From positions 1,612,001 through 1,676,000 of the forward strand of contig NZ_CP041151.1 of the NCBI RefSeq assembly GCF_006494715.1: a DNA stretch of 64,000 bases. Reading direction: 5' to 3'. Below, piece by piece: positions 35,250 to 45,037 of this stretch. A program made the translations under genes and the position numbers. A model generated the notes under the pieces. That model did no database searches. It saw only the letters and a program-made list of their open reading frames with translations, and had not been told where the DNA came from. This DNA comes from Shewanella sp. SNU WT4 (lineage in GTDB: Bacteria; Pseudomonadota; Gammaproteobacteria; Enterobacterales; Shewanellaceae). The stretch's first letter is position 1. Each line of letters starts with the position of its first letter.

Positions 35250-37223
35250 ATGGCAAGTTCTGATAATGGCTATCAAGATGAGCATTTAGTGGCGAGCGCA
35301 CTTTTTGCCAATCAAGGCGTGCACCATAAAATCCATCAAGCGTCATTAGATCATCGCGAGCTATTTTGGGCTGAGGCCGCTAAGACCATTGATTGGATTA
35401 CGCCGCCAACTCGTATTTTAGATTCAGGCCGCGCGCCGCTGTATCAATGGTTTAGCGATGGCGAGTTAAATACTTGCTATAACGCGCTCGATCGCCACGT
35501 CTTAGCAGGCCGCAGTGAGACAATAGCCTTACAGTATGTGAGCCCAGTGACTAACACCCATCAAGCCATCAGTTATGGCCAATTACTCGATAAGGTGAGT
35601 CGCTTGGCAGGGGTATTAACCTCACTTGGCATTACTCATGGCGATCGCGTGGTGATCTATATGCCCATGGTGCCAGAAACGGCTATGGCCATGCTCGCCT
35701 GCGCCCGTATTGGCGCTATCCATTCTGTGGTGTTTGGCGGTTTTGCGGCCCATGAATTGGCGGCGCGTATTAACGATGCCAAACCCAAACTGGTTATTAG
35801 CGCGTCATGTGGGATGGAACCATCAGGCCCAGTGCACTATAAGCCGCTCCTTGATCGCGCGCTGGAACTCGCTAGTCATAACGTCAGTCACACTATTATT
35901 TTGCAGCGCCCGCAGACGCAAGCGGCATTAGAGTCACCTAGAGATTTGGATTGGCTCGTTGCGCTTAATGCGGCTACCCCAGTGGGCTGCACGCCAGTCA
36001 AAGCCACAGATCCTCTGTATATTTTATATACCTCAGGCACGACCGGCCAACCTAAAGGGGTGGTGCGTGACAATGGTGGTCATGCCGTGGCGCTTATGTG
36101 GTCGATGGCCAATATTTTTGATATCCACCAAGGGGATACTTTCTGGGCGGCGTCAGATGTCGGCTGGGTGGTGGGCCACTCTTATATTGTCTATGGCCCG
36201 TTACTTATGGGCGCGACGAGTTTGTTATTTGAAGGCAAACCTGTGGGCACGCCAGATGCGGGTATTTATTGGCGCACTATTGCTAAGTATGGGGTGCGCA
36301 GCTTCTTTACGGCGCCAACGGCCATACGGGCGATTAAGCGCGAAGATAGCCAAGGATTATTGTGCCAGCACTGTGATTTATCCTCACTGCGGCAAATGTT
36401 TTTAGGCGGTGAGCGCTGCGATCCTAATACCTTGTTATGGAGCCAAAATTTCCTTAAAAAACCAGTGATCGATCATTGGTGGCAAACGGAAACTGGCTGG
36501 CCTGTAGCCGCGAATATGATGGGCGTTGCCCCTGTGACTATTAAGCCTGGGTCTCCTGCTTTACCTGTACCTGGCTATGAGGTGCAAGTGGTAGATGAAA
36601 ATGGTGATGAGGTTGCCGCAGATACTTCCGGCAATATAGTGATTAAGTTGCCGCTACCGCCAGGGACCTTAACTAGCTTATGGCAAAACGATAAGCGTTA
36701 TATCGACAGTTATTTGAGCATGTATCCTGGCTATTACTTAACAGGGGATGCGGGTTACAAAGATACTGATGGCTATCTTTATATCATGAGCCGCATTGAT
36801 GACATTATTAACGTGGCGGGTCACAGATTATCGACCGGCCGCTTTGAAGAAGTCTTATGTCAGCACCCTTATGTTGCCGAAGTTGCTGTTATAGGTGTTG
36901 AAGATAAGCTTAAAGGGCAAGTGCCTTTAGGGTTAGTGGTGCTGAAACTTGGCGTCGATATTGATGAAAGCACACTTTATGATGAGTTAATTCAGCTAGT
37001 TAGACAGCAGATTGGCCCTGTAGCCTCATTTAAGTTGGTGAGCGTTATTCAAAAATTACCTAAGACACGCTCAGGTAAAGTATTGCGCGGCACTATGCGA
37101 AAAATGGCAGACAATCAGGAGTTTACCATTCCTGCGACCATAGAAGATCCGCAGGCACTTGAATTAGTGCGCCACATATTAACTCGCCTAGGTTATGCCG
37201 ATGCGTTAGTGGCTGAGGCTTAA
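35250..37223 (+). CDS. prpE: Propionyl-CoA synthetase-like acyl-CoA ligase
   Basis: This is 657 residues from the ATG at 35250, which has a strong AAGGGAG 7 bp upstream; an ATG at 35202 has none. It belongs to the acetyl-CoA synthetase group in the PrpE/ACSS3 branch, shown by GGFAAHELAARINDAKPK, YTSGTTGQPKGVVRDNGGHAVAL and SDVGWVVGHSYIVYGPLL. WWQTETGWP is the acyl-binding segment, DDIINVAGHRL the hinge, and KTRSGKVLR carries the catalytic, acetylation-prone Lys. It activates propionate or a similar short acid. It is divergent from liuR, and propionyl-CoA is also a product of valine and isoleucine breakdown. Confidence 0.85.
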   Translation: MASSDNGYQDEHLVASALFANQGVHHKIHQASLDHRELFWAEAAKTIDWITPPTRILDSGRAPLYQWFSDGELNTCYNALDRHVLAGRSETIALQYVSPVTNTHQAISYGQLLDKVSRLAGVLTSLGITHGDRVVIYMPMVPETAMAMLACARIGAIHSVVFGGFAAHELAARINDAKPKLVISASCGMEPSGPVHYKPLLDRALELASHNVSHTIILQRPQTQAALESPRDLDWLVALNAATPVGCTPVKATDPLYILYTSGTTGQPKGVVRDNGGHAVALMWSMANIFDIHQGDTFWAASDVGWVVGHSYIVYGPLLMGATSLLFEGKPVGTPDAGIYWRTIAKYGVRSFFTAPTAIRAIKREDSQGLLCQHCDLSSLRQMFLGGERCDPNTLLWSQNFLKKPVIDHWWQTETGWPVAANMMGVAPVTIKPGSPALPVPGYEVQVVDENGDEVAADTSGNIVIKLPLPPGTLTSLWQNDKRYIDSYLSMYPGYYLTGDAGYKDTDGYLYIMSRIDDIINVAGHRLSTGRFEEVLCQHPYVAEVAVIGVEDKLKGQVPLGLVVLKLGVDIDESTLYDELIQLVRQQIGPVASFKLVSVIQKLPKTRSGKVLRGTMRKMADNQEFTIPATIEDPQALELVRHILTRLGYADALVAEA

Positions 37224-37264
37224 ATCTAAGCAATAGTTAAAGGCGAGAGCAAGTATTAGTTAAA

Positions 37265-37285
37265 GCTTATCCCATAGGGGTAAGC
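37265..37285 (+). terminator. Weak hairpin after the propionyl-CoA synthetase gene
   Basis: GCTTATCCC pairs with GGGGTAAGC (one G-T pair) around a 3-base loop, 42 bp past the stop. No T run follows, so it may be only a stabilising hairpin. Confidence 0.35.
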
Positions 37286-37443
37286 CTTAACCTATTGCAA
37301 GTGAGCGGTTTTTGCTTAAATTGTGTGCAAATCGATGCTGGGTATCAAGGCTATCGGATTAAGTCACTATGAATTAAGTGGCACATGGTTATAATCCCCG
37401 TCAAATTTGGTGTTACCACCTCAGTACCCGTGGGAAAAATAAT

Positions 37444-38976
37444 ATGAAAAACCACAGCAAGTTAAATGATATCGCGGTAATCGGTCTTGGCGTGATGGGT
37501 AAAAACCTCGCGCTTAACATTTCAGATAATGGTTATAAAGTCAGCGCCTTTGATGTTGATAACCAAAAAATCCATTCCCTCGTTAGCCAAGCTCAAAGTG
37601 AAAGCCCGCAGTTAGACCCTCATAGAATTCAGCCATGCCTCGATGTTAAATCACTGCTTAATAGTCTTGAAAAGCCCAGAGTCATAGTCTTGTCTGTTCC
37701 CGCTGGCGCGCCTGTTGATGGCGTGTGCGCGGCGTTAATTGAAGCTGGCATAGCAAGCGATGACATAGTGATCGACACAGGCAATAGCCTTTGGACTGAT
37801 ACTGTGGCGCGCGAACAAAGCTATCAAGGCCAGTTTATTTTCTTTAGCTCAGCGGTTTCTGGCGGAGAAGTTGGCGCCCGCTTTGGGCCGTCATTAATGC
37901 CTAGTGGCAATCTTGATGCTTGGGCGCGAGTGGCCCCAATTTGGCGCGCCATCGCCGCTAAAGTAGATGGCGCCACGGGTTTACCCATTGAGCGCTTTGA
38001 GCCCGGCAATCCAGTGACAGAAGGCGAGCCTTGCACGACTTATATTGGCCCGAGCGGCGCTGGTCATTATGTCAAAATGGTGCATAACGGCATTGAGTAC
38101 GCCGATATGCAGCTCATTTGTGAAGCTTATCATTTACTCAGTGCTGGCCTTGGCATGGCAGCTGTTGATATTGCGGCGGTATTTGCCCGCTGGAATCAAG
38201 GCAGTTTAAATAGCTACTTAATGGGAATTAGCGCTGAGATTTTAAGGCAAGCTGACCCACTAAGTGATAAGCCGCTGGTGGAAATGATCTTAGATTCCGC
38301 CGGGCAAAAGGGCACAGGTTTGTGGACTGCGGTTAGCAGCTTACAGATTGGCTGCCCAGCACCTACCATAGCTGAAGCCGTGTATGCTCGCGCCGTCAGT
38401 ACTCAAAAGGCATTACGCACTGAGCTTAGCACTCGCTTGCAAGGAGTTAATGCCAATACCAGTACTTTGACAGATGACGAGCGCAGCGCATTTATTGATG
38501 CCCTTGAAGATGCGCTTTATTGCGCCAAGGTGTGTTGTTACGCCCAAGGATTTCAATTAATGGCGATGACAGCGGCGGAGCAAGGTTGGCAGCTCGATTT
38601 TGCTGAAATTGCTAAGATTTGGCGGGCAGGTTGTATTATTCGCGCGACGTTCTTGCAATCTATTACTGAGGCTTATCAAGCAGATAGTAAGCTCAGTCAC
38701 TTATTGATGGCCGATATTTTTGCAACTAGCTTGTCAGATAAGCAATATCAATGGCGTAAAGCCGTAGCGAGCGCTGTGATGCAAGGCATTCCCGTCCCCT
38801 GCATTAGCTCAGCGCTGGCCTATTATGACAGCTACCGCGCTCCGACCTTACCCGCCAACTTGTTGCAAGCGCAGCGCGATTATTTCGGCGCCCATAGCTT
38901 TGCCAGAATCGATGGTCCAGTCCAAGACAAATTCCATTTCGATTGGAGTGGCTCGCGCACCTTAAATAAGCTGTAA
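37444..38976 (+). CDS. gnd: 6-phosphogluconate dehydrogenase, decarboxylating
   Basis: This 510-residue enzyme makes ribulose 5-phosphate, CO2 and NADPH from 6-phosphogluconate. The frame is open from 37378, but the ATG at 37444 is chosen because the NADP fold AVIGLGVMGKNLALNI starts about 10 residues later. SSAVSGGEVGARFGPSLMPSG and the signature GPSGAGHYVKMVHNGIEYADMQLICE, with its catalytic Lys, are both clear. DSAGQKGTGLWT is the substrate loop. The C-terminal tail ends with RTLNKL. It is longer than the 468-residue E. coli protein. It appears to be a single-gene unit with its own terminator. Confidence 0.95.
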   Translation: MKNHSKLNDIAVIGLGVMGKNLALNISDNGYKVSAFDVDNQKIHSLVSQAQSESPQLDPHRIQPCLDVKSLLNSLEKPRVIVLSVPAGAPVDGVCAALIEAGIASDDIVIDTGNSLWTDTVAREQSYQGQFIFFSSAVSGGEVGARFGPSLMPSGNLDAWARVAPIWRAIAAKVDGATGLPIERFEPGNPVTEGEPCTTYIGPSGAGHYVKMVHNGIEYADMQLICEAYHLLSAGLGMAAVDIAAVFARWNQGSLNSYLMGISAEILRQADPLSDKPLVEMILDSAGQKGTGLWTAVSSLQIGCPAPTIAEAVYARAVSTQKALRTELSTRLQGVNANTSTLTDDERSAFIDALEDALYCAKVCCYAQGFQLMAMTAAEQGWQLDFAEIAKIWRAGCIIRATFLQSITEAYQADSKLSHLLMADIFATSLSDKQYQWRKAVASAVMQGIPVPCISSALAYYDSYRAPTLPANLLQAQRDYFGAHSFARIDGPVQDKFHFDWSGSRTLNKL

Positions 38977-38995
38977 GTCGTCAATCAGATGACTC

Positions 38996-39029
38996 AAGCG
39001 CCTTGGCTTATGCCACAGGCGCTTTTTTT
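38996..39029 (+). terminator. Rho-independent terminator of gnd
   Basis: AAGCGCC (38996-39002) pairs with GGCGCTT (39018-39024), followed by seven T. The rest of the 326-bp gene-free stretch up to 39302 holds only AT-rich promoter-like sequence; I see no further gene or repeat. Confidence 0.9.
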
Positions 39030-39302
39030 ATTTAGGGTTTTATTATTGGTGCATGACCTAGCTGTGCATCAGTTATTGCTGCGCAAATTCAAACCCAAAC
39101 CCACAATCCACCCAATACGGCTGTTAACTTTTTGTTTACAACTGCTGGGTGCGGTGCAATATTAACTAAACTTGGCGATTATTAAGGGTAAGTACACAGA
39201 TTGAGTCATTCGCCAGCTAAGTTAATAAGACCCTGAGCCATCGAACCCTAATCATCCAGTTCAGGCTTTCAAATCCAAAATAATAAGAATAAAGGATTTA
39301 AC

Positions 39303-39821
39303 ATGAAACTAGTGGTCGCACTTTTGAGTCTCGTTTTAACTGCTTGCTCCAGTATTCCTTCGTTATCTAGCCTGCAATTTTCACTCATGAATGATGACTA
39401 TATTACCAAGCTCAATGCCGATGATATTCGCGCTAAAGTTATTTCGACCGGCGATGACATTAAGCTTGCCGCCCCAGTGCTAACTTTCACGGCTAAAACT
39501 AATCAAAAATTCCATTTCGAACTCGTAAGCGACAGCGTGCAACGCTTTGAACCGAGTAAGGGATTTTTCTTCGCTTCTTTGCCAAAAACTGAATATCTCT
39601 ATCGTCTATCTGCGCAAGGGCGAGCTGAATTTATCAAGATGCAGCAGTTAGTTAATTCTGGTCAAGTGTCTAATTTGGAATACCATTTAGACCTGCCGCA
39701 AGCAGAGACTCATGTGGCAGCTAATGATTTAACCTTGGCGCTTAAGCTTGAATCGCAACAAAATTTTATTACTTTGCTCGATGAGTGGGAATTTGCTAAA
39801 TCGAGTGAAGTGGCGCGTTAA
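39303..39821 (+). CDS. Predicted lipoprotein of unknown function
   Basis: This 172-residue protein has a lipoprotein signal: MKLVVALLSLVL then the lipobox LTAC with the acylated Cys at residue 15. The residue after Cys is Ser, so outer membrane sorting by Lol is expected. The mature part has no motif I recognise; it contains several short beta-prone stretches (LAAPVLTFTAKTNQKFHFELV). It stands alone between gnd and yggL, preceded by AAAGGA about 7 bp upstream. Function is unknown. Confidence 0.75.
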   Translation: MKLVVALLSLVLTACSSIPSLSSLQFSLMNDDYITKLNADDIRAKVISTGDDIKLAAPVLTFTAKTNQKFHFELVSDSVQRFEPSKGFFFASLPKTEYLYRLSAQGRAEFIKMQQLVNSGQVSNLEYHLDLPQAETHVAANDLTLALKLESQQNFITLLDEWEFAKSSEVAR

Positions 39822-40047
39822 CTGCCTTAAGGCAATCGCGGTATCTGCTTAGGCTCACTTGGGTTAGAGCAGTGCGAACATAGTCAGAGTGCAATCAAAA
39901 GAGACTGCCACTGTGCCTGAATGAGATTAATACTGGCCTTAGCCAAGTAAAAACCGTCTTAAGGGGCAATTGTTACTGGTTTCTGGGGCGATGGCGCAGT
40001 ACTATGCCTGCAAGAAGTCGTTGATAGTAACCTTTAGGCGGAAAGTA

Positions 40048-40404
40048 ATGAAATTAGATAAGATTGACAACAAATCTAAGCGTTTACGTAAGAAACTGTA
40101 CCTCGGTGAGTTTGCCGTATTCGGCTTTCAATTGCAGTGTCAGCTGTCATGCACCACAGATTCGCAGTACGATGCCTTCACTGACGAATTATTTGTATTT
40201 TTAGAAGCGCAACAGTTATGCACTGTATGCGGCGCCTCTAAAGGTCGTTGTGATGCCATCGTATTACCAGAAGCCCGTTATGGCGCTCCTGAAGCTTCTG
40301 CCATTGCTGCACTGAAAACTTGGTTAGAGAACCATTCTATGGTGTCTGAGCCTATGTTAGGTGAGTTGCAAGACTTAACCTACGATGAGTTTGAAGTGGT
40401 TTAA
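40048..40404 (+). CDS. yggL: YggL-family 50S ribosome-binding protein
   Basis: This is 118 residues from the ATG at 40048, with GGCGGA upstream; a frame open from 39970 adds a leader with no family match. The N-terminal KSKRLRKKLYLGEFAVFGF closely follows the SRRLRKKMHIDEF pattern of E. coli YggL (DUF469), a small protein reported to bind the large ribosomal subunit. Two Cys, in the CTVCG segment near residue 63, are not part of the E. coli protein as I recall it. It is followed by a strong terminator and converges with pepT. Confidence 0.85.
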   Translation: MKLDKIDNKSKRLRKKLYLGEFAVFGFQLQCQLSCTTDSQYDAFTDELFVFLEAQQLCTVCGASKGRCDAIVLPEARYGAPEASAIAALKTWLENHSMVSEPMLGELQDLTYDEFEVV

Positions 40405-40447
40405 TTAGCTTATGGCTAAATGGCTGCTTGGCAGCCCATAGCGTTAA

Positions 40448-40478
40448 AAATAGCACGTCTTGGACGTGCTATTTTTTT
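40448..40478. terminator. Terminator after yggL
   Basis: AAATAGCACGTC pairs perfectly with GACGTGCTATTT around a TTG loop and runs into seven T. A preceding A run allows partial use for pepT on the other strand. Confidence 0.9.
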
Positions 40479-40519
40479 GTCATTTTTTTAGGCTTTTAAA
40501 GCCTAATCAAGTGGTTACG

Positions 40520-41761
40520 CTATGGCATCTGGACAGCTTGCGCCACCAATGACAAGGTAACTTGATAAGATTTCACAAAGGATGACATAGGTAAAAACTC
40601 AAACTTTGAGTGGAAGTTATGGGCGCCAGTGAAGTAATTAGGCGTCACTATGCCCATGGCCGATAACGCTGAGCCATCGGTGCCGCCGCGCATAGCGATA
40701 GTTTTTGGGGTGACATCTAATTGCTTAAATGCCGTATAAATCGATTTTACCGCGGGATGATTGGCATCGGCTGTGTTGGCGATATTGGCATAAGTGTCTG
40801 TGATTTCAAGTGTAATGCTTGCGCTCGGATAGCTTGCTTGGGTGCGCGCCACCGCTTGAGTTAACACTTGTTTTTTATCGGTAAACTTAACCACATCATG
40901 ATCGCGAATGGCGGCATCCATGTGGGCGCGGGCGGCATTAGCCTGCATATCGGTAAACCAAATATAACCTTCGCGCCCTTCGGTGTGCTCAGGTCTTTGC
41001 AGCGGATCGCATTGATCAATAATATGTTTTGCCACCAAAATTGGATTAACTAACACATTTTTGGCCGACATAGGGTGCGCCGTGACCCCTTTAATATCTA
41101 TGCGGGCATGCGCCGCGTTAAAGGTTTCATAGACGATTTCACCGCACTCGCAGCAATCTATGGTGTAGGCGTATTCTGGGAAAAAGCGTTGTAAATCTAT
41201 GAGCTTAACCCCTTTAAGTCCCACTTCTTCATCAGGCACAAACGCGAGATAAATATCGCCATGGGGAATATCATGGCTCAATAAATGCTGCGCCATTTCC
41301 ATGACTACGCTAATGGCGGCTTTATCATCGGCGCCAAGCACACTAGTGCCGTCACTAAAAAAAATATCATCATTAAGATATTGATTGATTTCAGGATGCG
41401 CGGTTTTATCAAATTCAATATTCAGCTCGGAGTTCAAGCATAAGCTTTGGCCTGTGTAATGAATTTTTTGCGGTTTAATGCTGGATGATAAGCCGACATC
41501 CACAGTATCTAAGTGAGCCACAAAGCCGATGGCGGTGGCTTTGGTATCAGCATTCAGATTGGCTGGGATTTTAGCGGTTAAAATCCCATGACTATCAACC
41601 TCACAATCGCTAATGCCCATGGCGATTAATTCATCGTGAAGCAAGTGCGCCAACTGTAATTGGCCTGGGGTCGATGGTACTTGCTCTTGATTAAAGGCAC
41701 TTTGGCTGTCGATGGCGACATAGCGTAAGAAGCGAGCTTCTAAACGGCTTTCAATACTCAT
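40520..41761 (-). CDS. pepT: Peptidase T (tripeptide aminopeptidase)
   Basis: This is 413 residues from the ATG at 41761, chosen for the GGAG 5 bp upstream; another ATG lies 15 bp earlier. It is an M20 zinc peptidase. Metal ligands and catalytic residues are visible in VAHLDTVDVG (His and Asp), VLGADDKAA (bridging Asp), PDEEVGLKG (catalytic Glu pair), YTIDCCECGE and the late GAHNFHSKFEF (His). QVPSTPGQ near residue 25 is the usual PepT N-terminal segment. It removes the N-terminal residue from tripeptides in the cytoplasm. It is 61 bp after a gene for an AbgT-type transporter on the same strand. Confidence 0.93.
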   Translation of the reverse strand: MSIESRLEARFLRYVAIDSQSAFNQEQVPSTPGQLQLAHLLHDELIAMGISDCEVDSHGILTAKIPANLNADTKATAIGFVAHLDTVDVGLSSSIKPQKIHYTGQSLCLNSELNIEFDKTAHPEINQYLNDDIFFSDGTSVLGADDKAAISVVMEMAQHLLSHDIPHGDIYLAFVPDEEVGLKGVKLIDLQRFFPEYAYTIDCCECGEIVYETFNAAHARIDIKGVTAHPMSAKNVLVNPILVAKHIIDQCDPLQRPEHTEGREGYIWFTDMQANAARAHMDAAIRDHDVVKFTDKKQVLTQAVARTQASYPSASITLEITDTYANIANTADANHPAVKSIYTAFKQLDVTPKTIAMRGGTDGSALSAMGIVTPNYFTGAHNFHSKFEFLPMSSFVKSYQVTLSLVAQAVQMP

Positions 41762-41821
41762 GGGTACTCCAAACATTGAAAAAACAATCAGTTTCTATGG
41801 TTTTTAGGGATGTTATTGCAT

Positions 41822-43375
41822 TTAGTTACTCGCTGGATAGGTGTAACCTGAGTTAAATCCCAGCGGTATATCTAATCCCCAAAATAAAAATAAGGTGGCG
41901 GTTAATACGATTAATAGGCCAACGCTGTAAGGTAACATCATACCTACAATAGTACCCACACCAGTGTCTTTTACATAGCGCTGACAATACATGATGATGA
42001 GCGGATAAAAGGCAAACATAGGGGTTGAGACGTTAATGGCCGAATCAGAAATCCGAAACGCTGCTTGGGTGAGTTCAGGTGAAATGCCGACCGCCATCAA
42101 CATGGGCACAAAAATCGGCGCTAAAATTGCCCATTTAGATGAGGCTGAGGTGATCACAAAATTCAACACCGCAGTTAATAAGATAATACCGACCACAGTA
42201 AAGCCTGCGGGCATATCAAGCATCTTTAAAAAGTCGGCGCCAGAGACAGCAATTAAGGTACCTATGTTTGACACTTTAAAGGCGTATAAGAATTGCGCCG
42301 AGAAAAAGGCAAACACAATAAAGCCAATCAAGGTCTTAACGACACGCTCCATGGCCTGGGTCACATCATTAGCGTTGTTAAATTTCCCGACGGCGTAGCC
42401 ATAAACCAGTCCTGGCAAAGAAAACACTACTAAGATAATCGGCACAATCGCTTGCATTAAGGCGGCTTGGGGTGAGGTTAAACTGCCATCGGGCGCTCTT
42501 AATAAAGAGTCAGCCGGATAGGCGAGGGCGAAAATGAGCGCGCCAAAGCCTAATAGCCACAAACTTGCCTTCACAAAGGCTTGATGTTCTTTCGCTGATA
42601 ATTTGGCATCAACATCTGAGGTATCGATTTCGCAATTAACTGGCCACATTTGTTTAAGGCGCGGCTCGACGATTTTATCGGTAATGTACCAACACACCCC
42701 AATGACACCGACTGTGCCGCCGAGGCTGACAAAGTAATTACATAAGACATTGACGTGGTAATTAACATCAATAATGCGCGCCGCATCTTGGGTAAAAGAT
42801 TGCATCACAGGGTCTATGATGGATGGGGTAAAGCTCGCGGTAAAGCCGCCCGCAAGACCGGCAAAAGCCGCGGCAATGCCGGCCAATGGATGGCGGCCTG
42901 AAACATAAAACATCATGGCGGCCACTGGCATTAAAATGACATAGGCACTGTCAGACACTACATGTGAAATCACCCCAATTAACACTAATGATGGCGTTAA
43001 TAACGACATAGGCGTGAGTTTCAGCATCTTTTTAATCAGCACATTCACATAACCTGAGCCTTCAGCTATGCCTATGCCTAAGGTGGCCACTATGGTCATG
43101 CCAAGCGGCGGATAATTAACAAAGTTATTGACTAAGGCTAAGGTGAAATCAATAAGTCGCTGCGGCGTAAACATGTTATTGACGATAACGGCTTCGCCTG
43201 ACAATGGATGCACATAATCAAACTGCAGATAGGACAAGCCAAGGCTTAACAGCATGCACAGGATTAAGGCATACACAAATAACATAGTGATATTGGGGAG
43301 GGCATTACCAGCACGCTCGACAATATCAATAAACCCCCGCGATGATGGGGAGGTGTTTGGGATAATGACAGACAT
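41822..43375 (-). CDS. AbgT-family transporter
   Basis: This 517-residue integral membrane protein has about eleven or more hydrophobic segments. The N-terminal VERAGNALPNITMLFVYALILCM, then GIGIAEGSGYVNVLIKKML, SHVVSDSAYVILMPVAAMMFY and the late VLNFVITSASSKWAILAPIFVPMLM are characteristic of the AbgT (p-aminobenzoyl-glutamate transporter) family, some of which export antimetabolites. Ligand is not readable. The pair with pepT suggests peptide or aminobenzoyl-glutamate uptake, but this is inference. The promoter should lie in the 564-bp stretch upstream. Confidence 0.9.
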   Translation of the reverse strand: MSVIIPNTSPSSRGFIDIVERAGNALPNITMLFVYALILCMLLSLGLSYLQFDYVHPLSGEAVIVNNMFTPQRLIDFTLALVNNFVNYPPLGMTIVATLGIGIAEGSGYVNVLIKKMLKLTPMSLLTPSLVLIGVISHVVSDSAYVILMPVAAMMFYVSGRHPLAGIAAAFAGLAGGFTASFTPSIIDPVMQSFTQDAARIIDVNYHVNVLCNYFVSLGGTVGVIGVCWYITDKIVEPRLKQMWPVNCEIDTSDVDAKLSAKEHQAFVKASLWLLGFGALIFALAYPADSLLRAPDGSLTSPQAALMQAIVPIILVVFSLPGLVYGYAVGKFNNANDVTQAMERVVKTLIGFIVFAFFSAQFLYAFKVSNIGTLIAVSGADFLKMLDMPAGFTVVGIILLTAVLNFVITSASSKWAILAPIFVPMLMAVGISPELTQAAFRISDSAINVSTPMFAFYPLIIMYCQRYVKDTGVGTIVGMMLPYSVGLLIVLTATLFLFWGLDIPLGFNSGYTYPASN

Positions 43376-43939
43376 AAATCACTCACTCTTATTCTATTTT
43401 TTGTGAGCACCCGATAGACGAGATCAAAGTTCAGCGTGTGGAAATAAGGCGATGGCTTAAGCGCTTGGTGTTAACCCTTGAGATAAGCACTTAGATGCAG
43501 ATACTTAGATGTCGCTGTCTTAATAGTGGTGCCTTGTTATAGGTTCCGTTGTTCGGAACTTGTCATAGCTATTTGTCATAGCGACTTGTTATCAGTAGTT
43601 AGCGCTACGCCCTAAAACATACAGCAAAGCCTAAGATGAAAGTGGATTTTTATCTGAAAATGCGAGCTTTATCTTGCATCTAAAGCTAATTTCGAGAATA
43701 AATGCTTAAGTATGTCGTACTTAATAAGGCGCTTAATTAAGTGCTTAATAATCAATGGCTAAAGTGATTTTATATTGTAGCGGCGTGGACATGTGTTTGA
43801 ACTGGGGAAATCACTGACTTGCCACTTGCTATGGTTAATCTCGCTTTTAACCTAGAAAGTGGCAATGTCTGTATTTGTCTGTATTGAACTTGAATTGAGC
43901 CTAAATCTAGCGGCCTGCAGCTAGCAAGCCATCAGCTGA
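43376..43939. other. Gene-free stretch with several dyads
   Basis: No gene is supported here. The stretch has a perfect dyad GTTCCG-N5-CGGAAC (43543-43559) and another, TTAAGTA-N5-TACTTAA (43706-43724). Several short direct repeats of the type ACTTAGATG and TTGTCATAGC are also present. It must contain the promoter of the AbgT-type gene. I recognise no known regulator site. Confidence 0.5.
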
Positions 43940-44824
43940 TTAAGCGCCATAGGCTTGGATTATTAAACCAAGACTAAAGAGTCCTGAGAATATCATGGTC
44001 AATTTTGCGGTTTGACCCAGTAATGGATTGAGCGCTTGGCCATCGGTCACTAAAAAGTCTCGGGCTAAGCCGCGGGCCATAATTAACGATAACCCTGCCA
44101 GTAATACCGGAATGCCGCCTAGCAAGCCTAATAAAAACCCACCAATAATCAAAGCAAAGGGTAAATACACTAAGGCTTGATAAAGATTTTTTGCCGCTTT
44201 ATTGCCAATTCTTACCGCTAAGGTGCGCTTACCTGCCTTAGTATCTGTGGTGATATCGCGGGTATTGTTAACCAGCATAATCGCTGCATTAAATAAGCCA
44301 ATGGCCGAGCCTAACAGCCAAGCATCAACAGTTGTACTTCCCGCTTGAATAAAATAGCTGCCAACCACGGCCACTAATCCAAAGAAGACAAAGGCGGCGA
44401 CTTCACCTAATCCGTGGCTCGCTAATGGGTAAGGGCCGCCGCTATAGCTAAGGGCGCCTAATACCGCAAAAATGGCAAGCGCGGCGACCACTGGGCCGCC
44501 ATGCCATATCAAGATAAAGCCAATTAAAATGGCGGTGATTAATGCCGCTATCATGCCATTGCGAACTGTGGTGGCTGGCAGTAACCCAGATTGAGTCACG
44601 CGCACAGGCCCTAAGCGCTCGTCAGTATCGACACCACTTTTAAAATCAAAGTAATCGTTGGCGAGGTTGACTGCAATCTGCAGTAATACCGCGCATAAGG
44701 TTGAAATCAAGGCGATGGCAAGACTAAAGCTTGGCAGGCTAAGGGCTAACATATTACCGACCAGCAAAGGACCAATCGCTGCGGGTAAGGTGCGTGGTCT
44801 GATGGCTAACAACCAAGGATTCAT
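43940..44824 (-). CDS. menA: 1,4-dihydroxy-2-naphthoate polyprenyltransferase
   Basis: This 294-residue UbiA-family membrane prenyltransferase has nine or so hydrophobic segments. The first aspartate motif is NLANDYFDFKSGVDTDE near residues 53-69, and the second is NNTRDITTDTKAGKRTLAVRIG near 187-208; both bind the prenyl diphosphate through magnesium. The N-terminal IRPRTLPAAIGPLLVG is typical of MenA. It makes demethylmenaquinone from DHNA, needed for anaerobic respiration. It is a single gene with its own short leader and no rraA neighbour. Confidence 0.93.
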   Translation of the reverse strand: MNPWLLAIRPRTLPAAIGPLLVGNMLALSLPSFSLAIALISTLCAVLLQIAVNLANDYFDFKSGVDTDERLGPVRVTQSGLLPATTVRNGMIAALITAILIGFILIWHGGPVVAALAIFAVLGALSYSGGPYPLASHGLGEVAAFVFFGLVAVVGSYFIQAGSTTVDAWLLGSAIGLFNAAIMLVNNTRDITTDTKAGKRTLAVRIGNKAAKNLYQALVYLPFALIIGGFLLGLLGGIPVLLAGLSLIMARGLARDFLVTDGQALNPLLGQTAKLTMIFSGLFSLGLIIQAYGA

Positions 44825-45037
44825 AATGTGGGATATTCTTCTTCGTTAATTAAGGATAAAGCGTTACATGTGTTAGTTGGCTTGGGCCAAGATGGCTGAT
44901 GATAACATATTTCAGCCTCATTTTATGTGAATGTGATGTGAGTCGTAACACTTTGATGTAATGATAAATAAATGCTGCTGAGTTCAAAGTTTACTGGCTC
45001 TGTTTATGTTCTAGTAAGGCAGGAGTCAGGGTTAACT

